Below, piece by piece: positions 34,085-42,961 of a DNA stretch of 64,000 bases. This stretch comes from CAHJWH01 sp965198905 (GTDB lineage: Bacteria; Pseudomonadota; Alphaproteobacteria; Caulobacterales; Caulobacteraceae). A model generated the notes under the pieces. It saw only the letters and a list, made by a program, of their open reading frames with translations. It did no database searches and was not told the DNA's origin. Each line of letters opens with the position of its first letter. Within the stretch, counting starts at the first letter, position 1. The stretch is taken from the NCBI GenBank assembly GCA_965198905.1, contig OZ240678.1, positions 496,001 to 560,000 of the forward strand. Reading direction: 5' to 3'. Position numbers and translations under genes: made by a program.

Positions 34085-36856
34085 TCAAGCTGCGGCCGCT
34101 ACGCGACCAACGCCTAGGCGGCCAAGTGTGTCCACCCGGACAGGGGAAATCGCGCCATAGGCGTCCACGACGTAACCGTGCATCTGAGCCACCAGGTGAA
34201 GGCGTTCCCGTGAGGCGAACATCGAGATCAACATGGCGCGGCGATCAAGGCCGCCGGCAAGCTCGCCCAGATAGTTGGCTCGCCCCCCTGGATCGCTTGA
34301 ACGACCAAGGGCGGCTTTGTAGGCGTTCTCGATGAAGGTGAGATCATCGCCACCAAAGTCGACGGTTTCGGCCCAACGGACGAACGGTCTGGCCACGATG
34401 CGCTGGCGATCCTCGCCTTGTTCGCCGTCGTCCGGAGCCAGACCGGCCGAGATGAGCAGCAGCCGGGCGCGCTCTCGACTAAACGCCTCAAAGGGAATGT
34501 CGAGAACGAGGGAGTCGAACTCGCCCAGATCATCGGCTGCGCGGAGCAGTCGCGTGGTCAGGATCAGATCAGACTCGTCAACTCCCAACTCCACCTCGAT
34601 TTTTCCGCCACGCGCGGAAAGCGGTGCGCCCTCCCCGGCGCCAGCAGTGACGCCTCGCGCCCTGGCCTGAAGCTGTCCCAAGCTGACGGCGGTCGTCAGC
34701 TGCGATGCCGGCCGCGCGACCTCTTCCTCAGCCGGGGCTCGCTGAGCGAGGGCGTCAAGCCGAACGACCCGCGCACGGACGCTGGTGTAGTCGCACCTTT
34801 CGACCGCCTTCAGGATCGCGTCGCGCAGGGACTGCGCCGCATCGGCCCAGGTCCAAGGCGCAGGGCGCGAACTCGGCTCGCGCCACGCGAGATCGCTGGC
34901 CGCAGCCTGCGCCATCTGTTCAGTGGTCTCGTACAGATGCAGGTTCACAGCGTCGCCGCAGCGGGCCTCTATCTCGCGCGACGGCGGGATGTCGCGGCCG
35001 ATCACCGGCTTGCCCCTGGCCAAGGCTTGGAGGATCGGCAGGCCAAAACCTTCGTAATGGCTGGGAAATACAACGACATCCGCCCCATCATACAACCCAT
35101 CGACAATAGATTGTTCCACCTCCCCGGCCTTGTAGACCTTCATCCGGGCGTCCGGGATCAGCCCGGCGGGACCTCCGAGGACGACAAGCGGCTTGTCTGT
35201 GTGCGCCCGCAGTCGCGCAATCGTCTGGGTGACGTGCTTATGTGCATAGTGGTTGCCTACGATCAGGATGTAGCCCTCACGCCTTGTCCTGATCCTTCTT
35301 TGACTGTATTCCGCAGGGTCTGTGGAGCACATCGACACGAAATCTACGACGTCGGACGCCAGTTCGAAGCGACGCCTGAACTGCTGTTCGGTAAACCGGC
35401 TGTTGAAGCCGATCATCGCGATTGTCTGAGCCATCAAGCTCCAGAGGCGACCATGATCGGCCGTGTCCAGATCAAGACAGTCCATCGAAATGGTGTCCAA
35501 GAAGAGGAAACCCGGCAACGGGCTAAGCTCGCCAAGATCTGTGAGATGAGAAATTCTGAACGGCTGCGCGATCCGAAAGACCACCGCAAACGGCTCGTCC
35601 CCTACCCTCTCGGGAACGCAAAGACTCAGGCCCGTTATCTGATCGAAACCATGGAACGCCGCGACAGACGCCGAACATACAAGATGGATGGCGAACTCGT
35701 CGCCATGCGCCTTGACGAACGCCCTGATCAGCTTGCGGGTATGTTCAAAGGTCCCGTTATGAAACGCGCCGATGTTGCGGCCGTCGAGCAGCACCTTTAG
35801 CCGTCCGCTGGCGTCCGGCACGAGACCTGCCAGCAGCCATTGCGTACGGTATTCGACGCCTGCGAAGTACCTCCTAACCGCCGGATCGTAGTGCGGATAT
35901 CGTTCGCGCAGGATCAGGCTGTTTGTGCGTTCACGCGTTGATGAGGAGATATCGGACTGGCTGAACGATACGCTTCCCAGATGATGCACGAACGCGTGGT
36001 TGGCCAGGACGGCGCGATAGCCGGCCCGGTTGCATCGCATGATGAAGTCGTTTTCCTCGTTATACCCGCCGCCATAGATGTCGTCGAAAACACCGAACTC
36101 TTCGATCATCAGCCAGCGGACATAGAGACAGAAGCCGACTGCGGTGGGCACATAGGTGACCCTTGGCAGGTATTCGGCCACCGCCATGTGCGCGCGCAGG
36201 GCGGCGGCGCCGCTCAACCTGCGGAAGCTATCAGGATAGGGCGAGTTGCAGAGGGTGGCGTTGTTGGAACGAGGACTGACCACGCTGATCATAGGATCGG
36301 TACGCGCGACCGCCGCCATCTCCGCAAAGGCGCCTGGCGTAGGGAGGGCGTCGGAATTCAACAGGATCACGTCGGCATGGCGCGCCCATCCGAGCCTGAG
36401 CGCCCGGTTAGCGCTGCCTACGAAGCCCAGATTGACTGGGTTCACCAGCAACTCCACCCCGATCCTTCGTCGCAACGATGGGAGTTGCGCCGCCAAGACG
36501 GACCGAAGCGACAGGTCGTCGGGGGAGTCGTTGATCAGGACGATCTGAGCGCCCAAAGCGGCGATTTCATCGCTGAGGAGCGACAGAGCGTTGAACAGCG
36601 GCCCGATCAACTCGGGCGATCGGTAGAGCGGCGCCGCGATGAGCAGCGTCTTTGCATTGGAGGATGAGGCGGAGATGACCATCGAATCTGATTCTAGCGA
36701 GACAGCATCGAATTCAAACTCAGCATCCATTTCGGAGTTTACGAGATCAGCTACGGTCGTTGTTCGCTCTTCTTGGTCTACGCTTTGCAATCCTAGGTCC
36801 TCCCAAACCCGCGTCCCCGCGCGGCCTTGATCGACCGTTTCTCCGCCTTTTTTCAA
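34085..36856 (-). CDS. Large fusion glycosyltransferase: GT2 + GT4 + DUF4214
   Basis: A 923-residue protein. After an acidic N-terminal region (about 70 residues) comes a GT2-type GT-A domain: LLIAAPLYRSPELIGPLFNA, NLGFVGSANRALRLGW, the metal-site segment ILLNSDALPTPGAF, and GGGYNEENDFIMRCNRAG. A GT4-type GT-B domain follows, with YILIVGNHYAHKHVTQTI, VVVFPSHYEGFGLPILQAL and the ExxxxxxxE motif. The C-terminus has a DUF4214 repeat (FIENAYKAALGRSSDPGGRANYL ... RAMLISMFASRERL across residues ~835-895), which in other proteins accompanies secreted glycans or S-layer material. No other polysaccharide genes flank it. Likely function: sequential glycan assembly; acceptor unknown. Confidence 0.85.
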   Translation of the reverse strand: MKKGGETVDQGRAGTRVWEDLGLQSVDQEERTTTVADLVNSEMDAEFEFDAVSLESDSMVISASSSNAKTLLIAAPLYRSPELIGPLFNALSLLSDEIAALGAQIVLINDSPDDLSLRSVLAAQLPSLRRRIGVELLVNPVNLGFVGSANRALRLGWARHADVILLNSDALPTPGAFAEMAAVARTDPMISVVSPRSNNATLCNSPYPDSFRRLSGAAALRAHMAVAEYLPRVTYVPTAVGFCLYVRWLMIEEFGVFDDIYGGGYNEENDFIMRCNRAGYRAVLANHAFVHHLGSVSFSQSDISSSTRERTNSLILRERYPHYDPAVRRYFAGVEYRTQWLLAGLVPDASGRLKVLLDGRNIGAFHNGTFEHTRKLIRAFVKAHGDEFAIHLVCSASVAAFHGFDQITGLSLCVPERVGDEPFAVVFRIAQPFRISHLTDLGELSPLPGFLFLDTISMDCLDLDTADHGRLWSLMAQTIAMIGFNSRFTEQQFRRRFELASDVVDFVSMCSTDPAEYSQRRIRTRREGYILIVGNHYAHKHVTQTIARLRAHTDKPLVVLGGPAGLIPDARMKVYKAGEVEQSIVDGLYDGADVVVFPSHYEGFGLPILQALARGKPVIGRDIPPSREIEARCGDAVNLHLYETTEQMAQAAASDLAWREPSSRPAPWTWADAAQSLRDAILKAVERCDYTSVRARVVRLDALAQRAPAEEEVARPASQLTTAVSLGQLQARARGVTAGAGEGAPLSARGGKIEVELGVDESDLILTTRLLRAADDLGEFDSLVLDIPFEAFSRERARLLLISAGLAPDDGEQGEDRQRIVARPFVRWAETVDFGGDDLTFIENAYKAALGRSSDPGGRANYLGELAGGLDRRAMLISMFASRERLHLVAQMHGYVVDAYGAISPVRVDTLGRLGVGRVAAAA

Positions 36857-37078
36857 GCCGCGTTGATCAGGTTATATCGCTTTTTGCGAGCATCAAGAGG
36901 CTATCGCAACTAGGGTTCGTGGTTGCGGCATGGCTCAGCCGCGACCCGCGAGCCTTCAGCAGGACGACGCTTAGCCGGCAAGGGCGGCGCCTGCATCAAC
37001 GCTCACTAGAACACCGATTTGCAAGCGTGTAGGCAGCGTGTACATGTTCAATCCTTCAGGGAGCGAAGCGGTAGGTTC
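36857..37078. promoter_or_regulatory. Divergent promoter region between glycosyltransferase and sigma factor
   Basis: About 220 bp of non-coding DNA. It holds TGATC at ~36865 and an AT-rich stretch around 36874-36890, but I cannot place a full -35/-10 pair for an autoregulated ECF sigma factor with confidence. Confidence 0.35.
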
Positions 37079-37636
37079 GTGGACGCGGCGACGGATCGAC
37101 AGCGTTTAAGTTCAGCGCTCCAGCAGGTTGCGGCCGGGGACCGGCTGGCCCTTCGCTTGGTCTATGACCAGACCTCGGCGAAACTTTTCGGCATCTGCGT
37201 CCGTATCTTGCGTGATCGAAGCGAAGCCGAGGATGTCTTGCAGGACGTGTACGTCACCGTTTGGCGACGCGCCGGGTCGTTCGACCCGGACCGGGGGGTT
37301 AGTCCGATCACCTGGCTGGCGACGCTCGCGCGGAACCGTTCTATCGATCGGCTGCGATCCAGCAAGAGCCATCTTAGCCGGCCTCTCGAACTCGCCGCCC
37401 AGATGCCCGATGCTTCGCCGTTGGCCAGTGATGCGGTGGAGATGGACCAGACGCACCGGCAACTCCGTGGCTGCATGGATGAATTGGAGCCTGACCATGC
37501 CGCTTTCATCCGCGCCGCCTTCTTCGACGGGCATACCTACGCCACCCTGGCCGAGGCGGCCGGAGCTCCTCTCGGCACGATGAAGAGTTGGGTCCGCCGC
37601 GCCTTGTTGCGCCTTCGCAGTTGTCTTGAGCGATGA
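37079..37636 (+). CDS. ECF-family RNA polymerase sigma factor (SigK-like)
   Basis: About 185 residues from GTG 37079 (an outer TTG at 37019 would add 20 non-conserved residues). Sigma region 2 reads LFGICVRILRDRSEAEDVLQDVYVTVW and WLATLARNRSIDRLR; region 4 reads DHAAFIRAAFFDGHTYATLAEAAGAPLGTMKSWVRRALLRLRS. It directs RNA polymerase to stress promoters and is probably held inactive by the anti-sigma factor whose start overlaps its stop by 4 bp (ATGA). The nearby lipid-modifying genes are likely targets, an inference from location. Confidence 0.93.
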   Translation: MDAATDRQRLSSALQQVAAGDRLALRLVYDQTSAKLFGICVRILRDRSEAEDVLQDVYVTVWRRAGSFDPDRGVSPITWLATLARNRSIDRLRSSKSHLSRPLELAAQMPDASPLASDAVEMDQTHRQLRGCMDELEPDHAAFIRAAFFDGHTYATLAEAAGAPLGTMKSWVRRALLRLRSCLER

Positions 37637-38334
37637 GCGAACGCGGCTCGGATCAAATCTCAGACGAAGCTTCGTTGGCGGCGGAGTACGCCCTGGGCGT
37701 GCTGGACGCATCCGAGCGCGCCGAGGCCCAGCGGCGCGTCCTTGCCGAGCCTGCTTTCGCCCAGGAGGTCGAGGGGTGGCAGTCTCGCCTGGCCGCATTG
37801 GCCGACGAGGTCGTCTCTCAGGCGCCCCCCGCACACGTCTGGAGCGCGGTGCAGCGACGGCTGGGTGATAAGCCCGGCGTGGTGGAGCTTCAGCTAAGGC
37901 GGAGCCTGACTTTTTGGCGCTCGGCGTCTGCCGTGGCCGCAGCTGCGGCGGCGGCCCTTGCGGTGGTGCTTGTGTTGCCAAAGGCGCAGCCGGCGCCCAA
38001 GCCCGTACTGACCGCTCGCTTGGCCGCGTCCAGTACGGGACCCGCCGTCTTTGTGGCCCTCTACGATCCAGATCGGCATGCAATCGTGCTGACCCCGGCG
38101 TCTGTGAGCGCTGCGCCCGATAGGTCGCCCGAATTGTGGCTCATCCCCACCGGCGGCAAACCCATCGCGCTCGGTGTTGCGGCGTTCAAAAGCTCGGTTC
38201 AGCTCATCCCGGCCGCGAGCATTATGGGCGTGCAAAGCGGCGTTCTGGCGGTTTCAATTGAGCCGCAGGGCGGATCGACCACCGGTCAGCCTACCGGTCC
38301 TGTCATCGCGACCGGCCATCTGACACGTCTCTAA
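37633..38334 (+). CDS. RskA-type anti-sigma factor
   Basis: A 233-residue membrane protein with a cytoplasmic N-terminal sigma-binding region (AAEYALGVLDASERAEAQRRV), one transmembrane helix (residues ~98-118, VAAAAAAALAVVLVL), and a periplasmic RskA domain (GPAVFVALYDPDRHAIVLTP, PELWLIPTGGKPIALGV). No HxxxCxxC zinc motif and no cupin are visible, so it is not a ChrR-type sensor. Regulation is probably by proteolysis in the membrane. Translationally coupled to the sigma factor. Confidence 0.9.
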   Translation: MSERGSDQISDEASLAAEYALGVLDASERAEAQRRVLAEPAFAQEVEGWQSRLAALADEVVSQAPPAHVWSAVQRRLGDKPGVVELQLRRSLTFWRSASAVAAAAAAALAVVLVLPKAQPAPKPVLTARLAASSTGPAVFVALYDPDRHAIVLTPASVSAAPDRSPELWLIPTGGKPIALGVAAFKSSVQLIPAASIMGVQSGVLAVSIEPQGGSTTGQPTGPVIATGHLTRL

Positions 38335-38408
38335 GTCGTCGGACAGTTTAGACGGGGCAACCCGTTTGACCCGCTTCTCGGACAGTCGCGTTAGGGCCCG
38401 AGTCTACG

Positions 38409-39644
38409 TCAGGACTTCGCCAAACCTAGCTGGATGACGTCTGTCCTTGCGGTTCGAAAGCCCGCTTCACAGTAGGCGAGGTAGTAGCGCCAGAGACGAT
38501 CGAACCGGGCGTCGAACCCGCGGACCCGGACGTCTCCAATATGGCCGGTATATCGGCGAGCCCACTCCGCCAGGGTGTCTGCATAATCTTGGCCGAACCG
38601 ACGGACACCGGTCCAGTTCAAACCAGCGCGGTCCGTCTCTTCACGCAGACGACGGTCGCTGGGCAGCATCCCGCCGGGAAAGATGTTCAGCTGGATGAAG
38701 TCTGGCCGCTGCTTGTAGCCTTCGAACAAATCCTCGCGAATAGTGATCACCTGCAGCCCGGCACGACCAGCGGGCGTCAGCAGCATCGCCAGCTTACTGA
38801 AATAGGTGGGCCAGTAGGCTTCCCCAACCGCCTCGAACATCTCGATGGAGGCTATGCGGTCGAATTGGCCCGCCAGGTCGCGGTAGTCGCAAAGCTTCAC
38901 CTTGACCCGTTCGCCCAGGCCCTCAGCCTGGATCATCTGGGAGGCCGCCGCGTGCTGGGCCTTGGAAACCGTTATGGCGGTGACGCGCGCATCGTACTCA
39001 GTGGCGGCGAAGCGGGCGAAGTCCCCCCAGCCACAACCGACCTCGAGCAGGCTCTGCCCGCGTTCTAAACCCATGGCCTCGGCCAAGGCGGCATGCTTTG
39101 CCCGCTGGGCCAAGGCCAGATCACCCTTGCAATCCTCGGTGAACAGGGCCGAGGAATAGTTCATGCCTGGATCAAGCCAGAGGCGATAGAAGTCGTCGCC
39201 AAGATCATAGTGAGCGTGGATATTGCGGCGCGATCCCCGTCGACTGTTGCGGTTCAGCGCGTGCGCGACCGCATTCAGTCCCCGCAGCCAGCGGTTCCCC
39301 TCCATCAGCCGGGCCATGGCGTCAAAGTTCGCCGACATCGCGGTCAGCAGTCGGGCCAGATCAGGGCTGTCCCACTCGCCTGCGATATAGCTATCAGCAA
39401 AGCCGACGTCGCCGGCGCGCAGCACCCGGCCGACAAAGCGCGCATCGCGGACCTCAAAACGGGCGTCGGTCCCGGGCTCGGTGCCTTCGACCCGGTCGGT
39501 GACCCCATCCGGCCCTACCACCGTGAGCGACCCCACGCTCCAGCAACGATGAAGCCCCGTCAGTAGCGCCTGAAGGCCAAGCCGACGCATCTGGCGGCGG
39601 GGCGACGCCGCATCGACACCGGCGTGCAGCGAAAGGCTGGTCAC
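38409..39644 (-). CDS. cfa: Cyclopropane-fatty-acyl-phospholipid synthase
   Basis: A 411-residue SAM-dependent enzyme that adds methylene to double bonds of membrane phospholipid chains. An N-terminal lipid-binding region precedes the methyltransferase core: HYDLGDDFYRLWLDPGMNYSSALF, the SAM motif LLEVGCGWGDFARFA, SIEMFEAVGEAYWPTYF and FIQLNIFPGGMLPS. It is the last gene of a five-gene minus-strand operon and starts one base after the DUF2177 stop. The paralogue at 40088-41116 has a shorter N-terminus, so the two likely do different chemistry. Confidence 0.93.
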   Translation of the reverse strand: MTSLSLHAGVDAASPRRQMRRLGLQALLTGLHRCWSVGSLTVVGPDGVTDRVEGTEPGTDARFEVRDARFVGRVLRAGDVGFADSYIAGEWDSPDLARLLTAMSANFDAMARLMEGNRWLRGLNAVAHALNRNSRRGSRRNIHAHYDLGDDFYRLWLDPGMNYSSALFTEDCKGDLALAQRAKHAALAEAMGLERGQSLLEVGCGWGDFARFAATEYDARVTAITVSKAQHAAASQMIQAEGLGERVKVKLCDYRDLAGQFDRIASIEMFEAVGEAYWPTYFSKLAMLLTPAGRAGLQVITIREDLFEGYKQRPDFIQLNIFPGGMLPSDRRLREETDRAGLNWTGVRRFGQDYADTLAEWARRYTGHIGDVRVRGFDARFDRLWRYYLAYCEAGFRTARTDVIQLGLAKS

Positions 39645-39645
39645 C

Positions 39646-40068
39646 TCAGGCGCCCGCCTTGGTCAAGGCGCGGGTGGCCTGGACGCCGACGGCGGAGGCG
39701 ACTGCGCTGGCAAACGCGCCCCAACACATATCGGCCGCGCTGACCTTGGTGGACCAGGTCTTCAGCACGGCCTGGCATGTCAGATCGTAGGCCCCGTAAG
39801 CCACCAGGCCCAGGATCGCGCCGGACACGGCCGCCTTGACCCAACCCTTCTCGAGGTTGGGCCCTACGCAGAAGTAGATCAGGCCGACCAGATAGATCAG
39901 ATAGAACAAGATCGCCGGCGCGACGTGAACCTTTTCGGCGAGCAGGCTTCCGATCTCCGGCCGGTACAGGCGGGGTCCCACCAGAGCCAGCCACCCGCCG
40001 TCCATGGTCAGGAAAACCAGTCCGGTGACGACGTAGGCTACCGCCAGCTGGGGGAAGAGCTTGGTCAA
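39646..40068 (-). CDS. DUF2177 family membrane protein
   Basis: A 140-residue protein with four predicted membrane helices (AYVVTGLVFLTMDGGWLALV; ILFYLIYLVGLIYFCVGP; the GAILGLVAYGAYDLTC region; a final helix). GPRLYRPEIGSLL and GAYDLTCQAVLKTW match DUF2177. I chose the TTG at 40068 because GGAG lies 6 bases upstream; the frame is open further 5' but would overlap the methyltransferase gene by over 170 bp. Function unknown. It recurs beside CFA-synthase genes in other bacteria, hence a lipid role is inferred. Confidence 0.85.
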   Translation of the reverse strand: MTKLFPQLAVAYVVTGLVFLTMDGGWLALVGPRLYRPEIGSLLAEKVHVAPAILFYLIYLVGLIYFCVGPNLEKGWVKAAVSGAILGLVAYGAYDLTCQAVLKTWSTKVSAADMCWGAFASAVASAVGVQATRALTKAGA

Positions 40069-40087
40069 GGCTTGCTCCAATCGTGTT

Positions 40088-41116
40088 TCAAGACGCCGGT
40101 CGCAGCCGATAATGACTGACAGCCCATTCCTGGCCGCCGGCATGGCCGAACAGACCCGCGGTCGCGAGGAAGAACAGCCGCCACCGGCGTCCCCACAGCT
40201 TTGCGTCAGCGCCGTAAACGTCCCGCAGAACCTTGCCGATCTCCGCGGCATGGACATCGAAGTTGTCTAGCCACTGCTCAGCGGTCCGGGCGTAGTTCTC
40301 GCCGCTCCAGCGCCAGTCCTGTTCCACGACGAACGACTCGGCGAACTGGCGCATCAAGTCATGACTGGGCATCAGGCCCCCAGTGAAGAAATGCTGGGCG
40401 ATCCAGTCGCTGGGATCGGCGGCGTTGAAGCGGTAGGGGGTGGAACGGTGGGTGAATACGTGCAGAAAGAGCCGTCCGTCTGGGCGCAGCCAGCCCCTGA
40501 CCCGGGCGAGTAAGGCGCGCCAGTTGGCCATGTGCTCGAACATCTCCACCGACACCACGCGGTCGAAACGACCCTCGGTTGCGAAGTCGTTCATGTCGGC
40601 GGTGACCACCTTCAGGTTGTCCAGTCCACGAGCCTCCGCCCGCCCGTCGATGAAGGCCTTCTGTGAGACGGAATTGGACACGCTCGTGATCTTCGCATTC
40701 GGGAACACCTCGGCCATCCAAAGGCTGAACGAGCCCCAGCCGCAGCCCAGTTCCAGGATGTCCTGACCGTCCTTCAGGTCGGCATGCCCGCTGGTCTCGT
40801 TCAGCGCCAGCGCTTCCGCCTCGCCCAGGGTCTCCTCGCCCGTCGGGTACAGGCAACAGGAATACTTCAGATGTGGCCCGAGCACCCGTTGGAAGAATTC
40901 GGCCGGCAGTTCGTAATGCTGGTCGTTGGCGGCCTTGGTGTGCTCGGCGATGGGATGGGTCGCCATGTCCCGGGCGAAGGCGGCGTCCGCATCGGCAGGC
41001 GCATCGGCGAGATTGCGCCGCGCGCCTTCCACCAACATCCGAACCGCGGCGCGACGCACGCCGTCAGGCAGCGGTGCGCCTTCGAAGGCGGTGATGACGG
41101 AGGCGATGGCGCTCAT
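40088..41116 (-). CDS. CFA-synthase-like SAM-dependent methyltransferase
   Basis: A 342-residue class I methyltransferase of the cyclopropane synthase superfamily without the long N-terminal lipid domain of Cfa. HYELPAEFFQRVLGPHLKYSCCLYP, the SAM motif ILELGCGWGSFSLWMAEV, VVSVEMFEHMANW and the HFFTGGLMPSHDLM segment are visible. Proteins of this subgroup methylate unsaturated fatty acyl chains (for example, in furan fatty acid formation in Rhodobacter); here the reaction is inferred. It overlaps the DUF1295 gene by 4 bp and precedes DUF2177 by 19 bp, so it is in the same operon. Confidence 0.9.
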   Translation of the reverse strand: MSAIASVITAFEGAPLPDGVRRAAVRMLVEGARRNLADAPADADAAFARDMATHPIAEHTKAANDQHYELPAEFFQRVLGPHLKYSCCLYPTGEETLGEAEALALNETSGHADLKDGQDILELGCGWGSFSLWMAEVFPNAKITSVSNSVSQKAFIDGRAEARGLDNLKVVTADMNDFATEGRFDRVVSVEMFEHMANWRALLARVRGWLRPDGRLFLHVFTHRSTPYRFNAADPSDWIAQHFFTGGLMPSHDLMRQFAESFVVEQDWRWSGENYARTAEQWLDNFDVHAAEIGKVLRDVYGADAKLWGRRWRLFFLATAGLFGHAGGQEWAVSHYRLRPAS

Positions 41117-41910
41117 GCAGTCCCCCTGGGTGGTCGCGGCAGAAAGGCGCTGACCCGCGCCTGATAGTCCCGGTAGGCGTCGCCCTTGGACTTCACCATT
41201 GCGGCTTCCAAAGGAGGTACGCCGGTGGCGAACCTAAGGATGACGAACATCACCACCGGACTGATCAAAGATAGCCATGTCCAGGGCTTGGACGGCTCAA
41301 GCGCAATGACGGGATAGGCGACCCAGCCCAGCGCCTCGAACAGGTAGTTCGGATGGCGTGACCATCCCCACAGGCCCGTGTCGCAGACCCTGCCGTGGTT
41401 GGACTTGTCGGCCTTGAAGGCCTTCATCTGCCGGTCGGCCAAGCTCTCGCCCAGGATCGCCGCCGCCAGCACCAGCGCCCCCAGCACGTCCACGATACGA
41501 AGATGCGGATCGGTGACCCGCGCGGCCATGAGCACGGAGATGCTCAGCAGCGCCGTCGCGGGGGCCTGCACGATCAGCAGGCCGAACATTCGCGGCTGAA
41601 ACGATGCCCCCCACTCCTTGCGGAGTTCCGCATAGCGCGTGTCCTCAGGACCCTTGGCGACCCGGACGGCGACATAGGTCCCGAGCCGCACCGCCCAGAC
41701 TGCGACGATCACGGCCACCAGACCCTGCCGCCACGTCGGTCCGCCATCGCCGCCGAAGGGAACGAGGGCCGCCAGGGCGCAGGTCGCCCCTGTGCCATAA
41801 GTCCAGAACACGTCGGTCCAGCCGCCGTTGTTGCGCGTCCGCTGGAACGCCCACCCGCTGAGCATGACGACGGCCATGGCGATCAGCACGGCGAGGACGA
41901 GAACGATCAT
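41113..41910 (-). CDS. DUF1295 (steroid 5-alpha-reductase-like) membrane protein
   Basis: A 265-residue protein with about six membrane helices. The C-terminal conserved region reads TGLWGWSRHPNYLFEALGWVAYPVIA and ATGVPPLEAAMVKSKGDAYRDYQARVSAFLP, as in DUF1295 and the wider 5-alpha-reductase/isoprenylcysteine methyltransferase fold, which bind NADPH or SAM. It could reduce a double bond in the lipid substrate. It overlaps both neighbours by 4 bp, strong evidence of a joint function. Confidence 0.88.
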   Translation of the reverse strand: MIVLVLAVLIAMAVVMLSGWAFQRTRNNGGWTDVFWTYGTGATCALAALVPFGGDGGPTWRQGLVAVIVAVWAVRLGTYVAVRVAKGPEDTRYAELRKEWGASFQPRMFGLLIVQAPATALLSISVLMAARVTDPHLRIVDVLGALVLAAAILGESLADRQMKAFKADKSNHGRVCDTGLWGWSRHPNYLFEALGWVAYPVIALEPSKPWTWLSLISPVVMFVILRFATGVPPLEAAMVKSKGDAYRDYQARVSAFLPRPPRGTA

Positions 41911-42836
41911 GACGAGGTCTCCGCAGCCGTCGGGGCGGCTGCATGCTCGTGGAGGAAGGCGGTCACGTCGCGCAACACCGGCGCCAGGAAGCGAAGCGGC
42001 GCGGCGAGCGAGGCGACCAGGAGCGCATGGCTAAGCCCCTTGTACTCCCGCACCTCCACCTGGCCGCCAACCGCGCGCACCTTGGCGGCAAGACGAGTGG
42101 TGTTGCCCGGCTTCACCGCCTTGTCGGCCGTGTCGGTGCCCAGGAACAGCGGCGGCTCGTCGGCATGCACATAGTTGATCGGCTGGGTGGCGGGCCGTCC
42201 GTCCGGCGGCCCGAAGATCGCCTTCAGTTCGTCGCTCTCCAGCGGCAGGAAGTCGTAGGGTCCCGCAAGCCCGACGACGCCGCGCAAATCCTTTCGGGGA
42301 TCCATGCCGACGGCCGCCAGCCAGCGCGGGTCCAGCCCCAACATGACGGCGTTGTAGGCGCCAGCGGAGTGGCCCACCAGGAATAGCCTGTGCGGATCGC
42401 CGCCATAGTCTCGGACGTGAGCCCTCGTCCAGGCCACCGCACGGGCGTTGTCCTGCAGGAAGGCCGGCCAGACCACCTGGGGATAGACCCGGTAATCGGG
42501 GATGACGGTGACGAAGCCTTTGCCCGCGAGCGCCTTGCCGGCGAAGGCGTACTCCTGACGCCGGCCCGAGTCCCACGACCCGCCGTAGATGAAAACCACC
42601 ACCGGGGCATTGGAGGGAGCGCTGGAGGGCCGATAGATGTCGAGCCCGCCCCGTGGGCCCGGCTGGTAGACGACGTCGTGGACGATCGACACGCCACCCT
42701 GGGGGGTCAGGATGTTTAAAAGTTGAACGCTTGAGCAGCCCGCCAGCAAGGAGCCCGCCCCTAGCGCACCTGCGATCCGGGCAAGGAGTCCGGCGACGCC
42801 AAGCCGTGCGCCCGCCCTAACGCCTACCCGCTGCAC
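41907..42836 (-). CDS. Alpha/beta hydrolase lipoprotein
   Basis: 309 residues from GTG 42836, chosen because AGGAGG lies 5 bases upstream; the frame extends to 42899 without a site. A signal with lipobox LLAGC predicts an inner- or outer-membrane lipoprotein. The hydrolase shows the oxyanion segment VVVFIYGGSWDSG, nucleophile elbow VGHSAGAYNAV and a final His in YKGLSHALLV, as in carboxylesterase/BD-FAE-like enzymes. It is the first gene of the minus-strand lipid operon, so it may trim or exchange acyl chains, which is inference. Confidence 0.87.
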   Translation of the reverse strand: MQRVGVRAGARLGVAGLLARIAGALGAGSLLAGCSSVQLLNILTPQGGVSIVHDVVYQPGPRGGLDIYRPSSAPSNAPVVVFIYGGSWDSGRRQEYAFAGKALAGKGFVTVIPDYRVYPQVVWPAFLQDNARAVAWTRAHVRDYGGDPHRLFLVGHSAGAYNAVMLGLDPRWLAAVGMDPRKDLRGVVGLAGPYDFLPLESDELKAIFGPPDGRPATQPINYVHADEPPLFLGTDTADKAVKPGNTTRLAAKVRAVGGQVEVREYKGLSHALLVASLAAPLRFLAPVLRDVTAFLHEHAAAPTAAETSS

Positions 42837-42961
42837 CACGCCCTCCTGACATATTATCGCCCAGTTACGCACAACGGGCTGGGCGGGATGGGGCTGCATC
42901 CCACTTTCCGCCCCCCTCGTAGATCGTCTAGACAGCCGCGTCTCTGACTTTGGAAAGCCTT
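42837..42961. promoter_or_regulatory. Divergent promoter region of the two lipid-modification operons
   Basis: This ~125-bp spacer separates the alpha/beta hydrolase operon (minus) from the FAD oxidase pair (plus), so both operons could be driven from it by the neighbouring ECF sigma factor. I cannot identify exact -35/-10 elements by eye. Confidence 0.5.
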
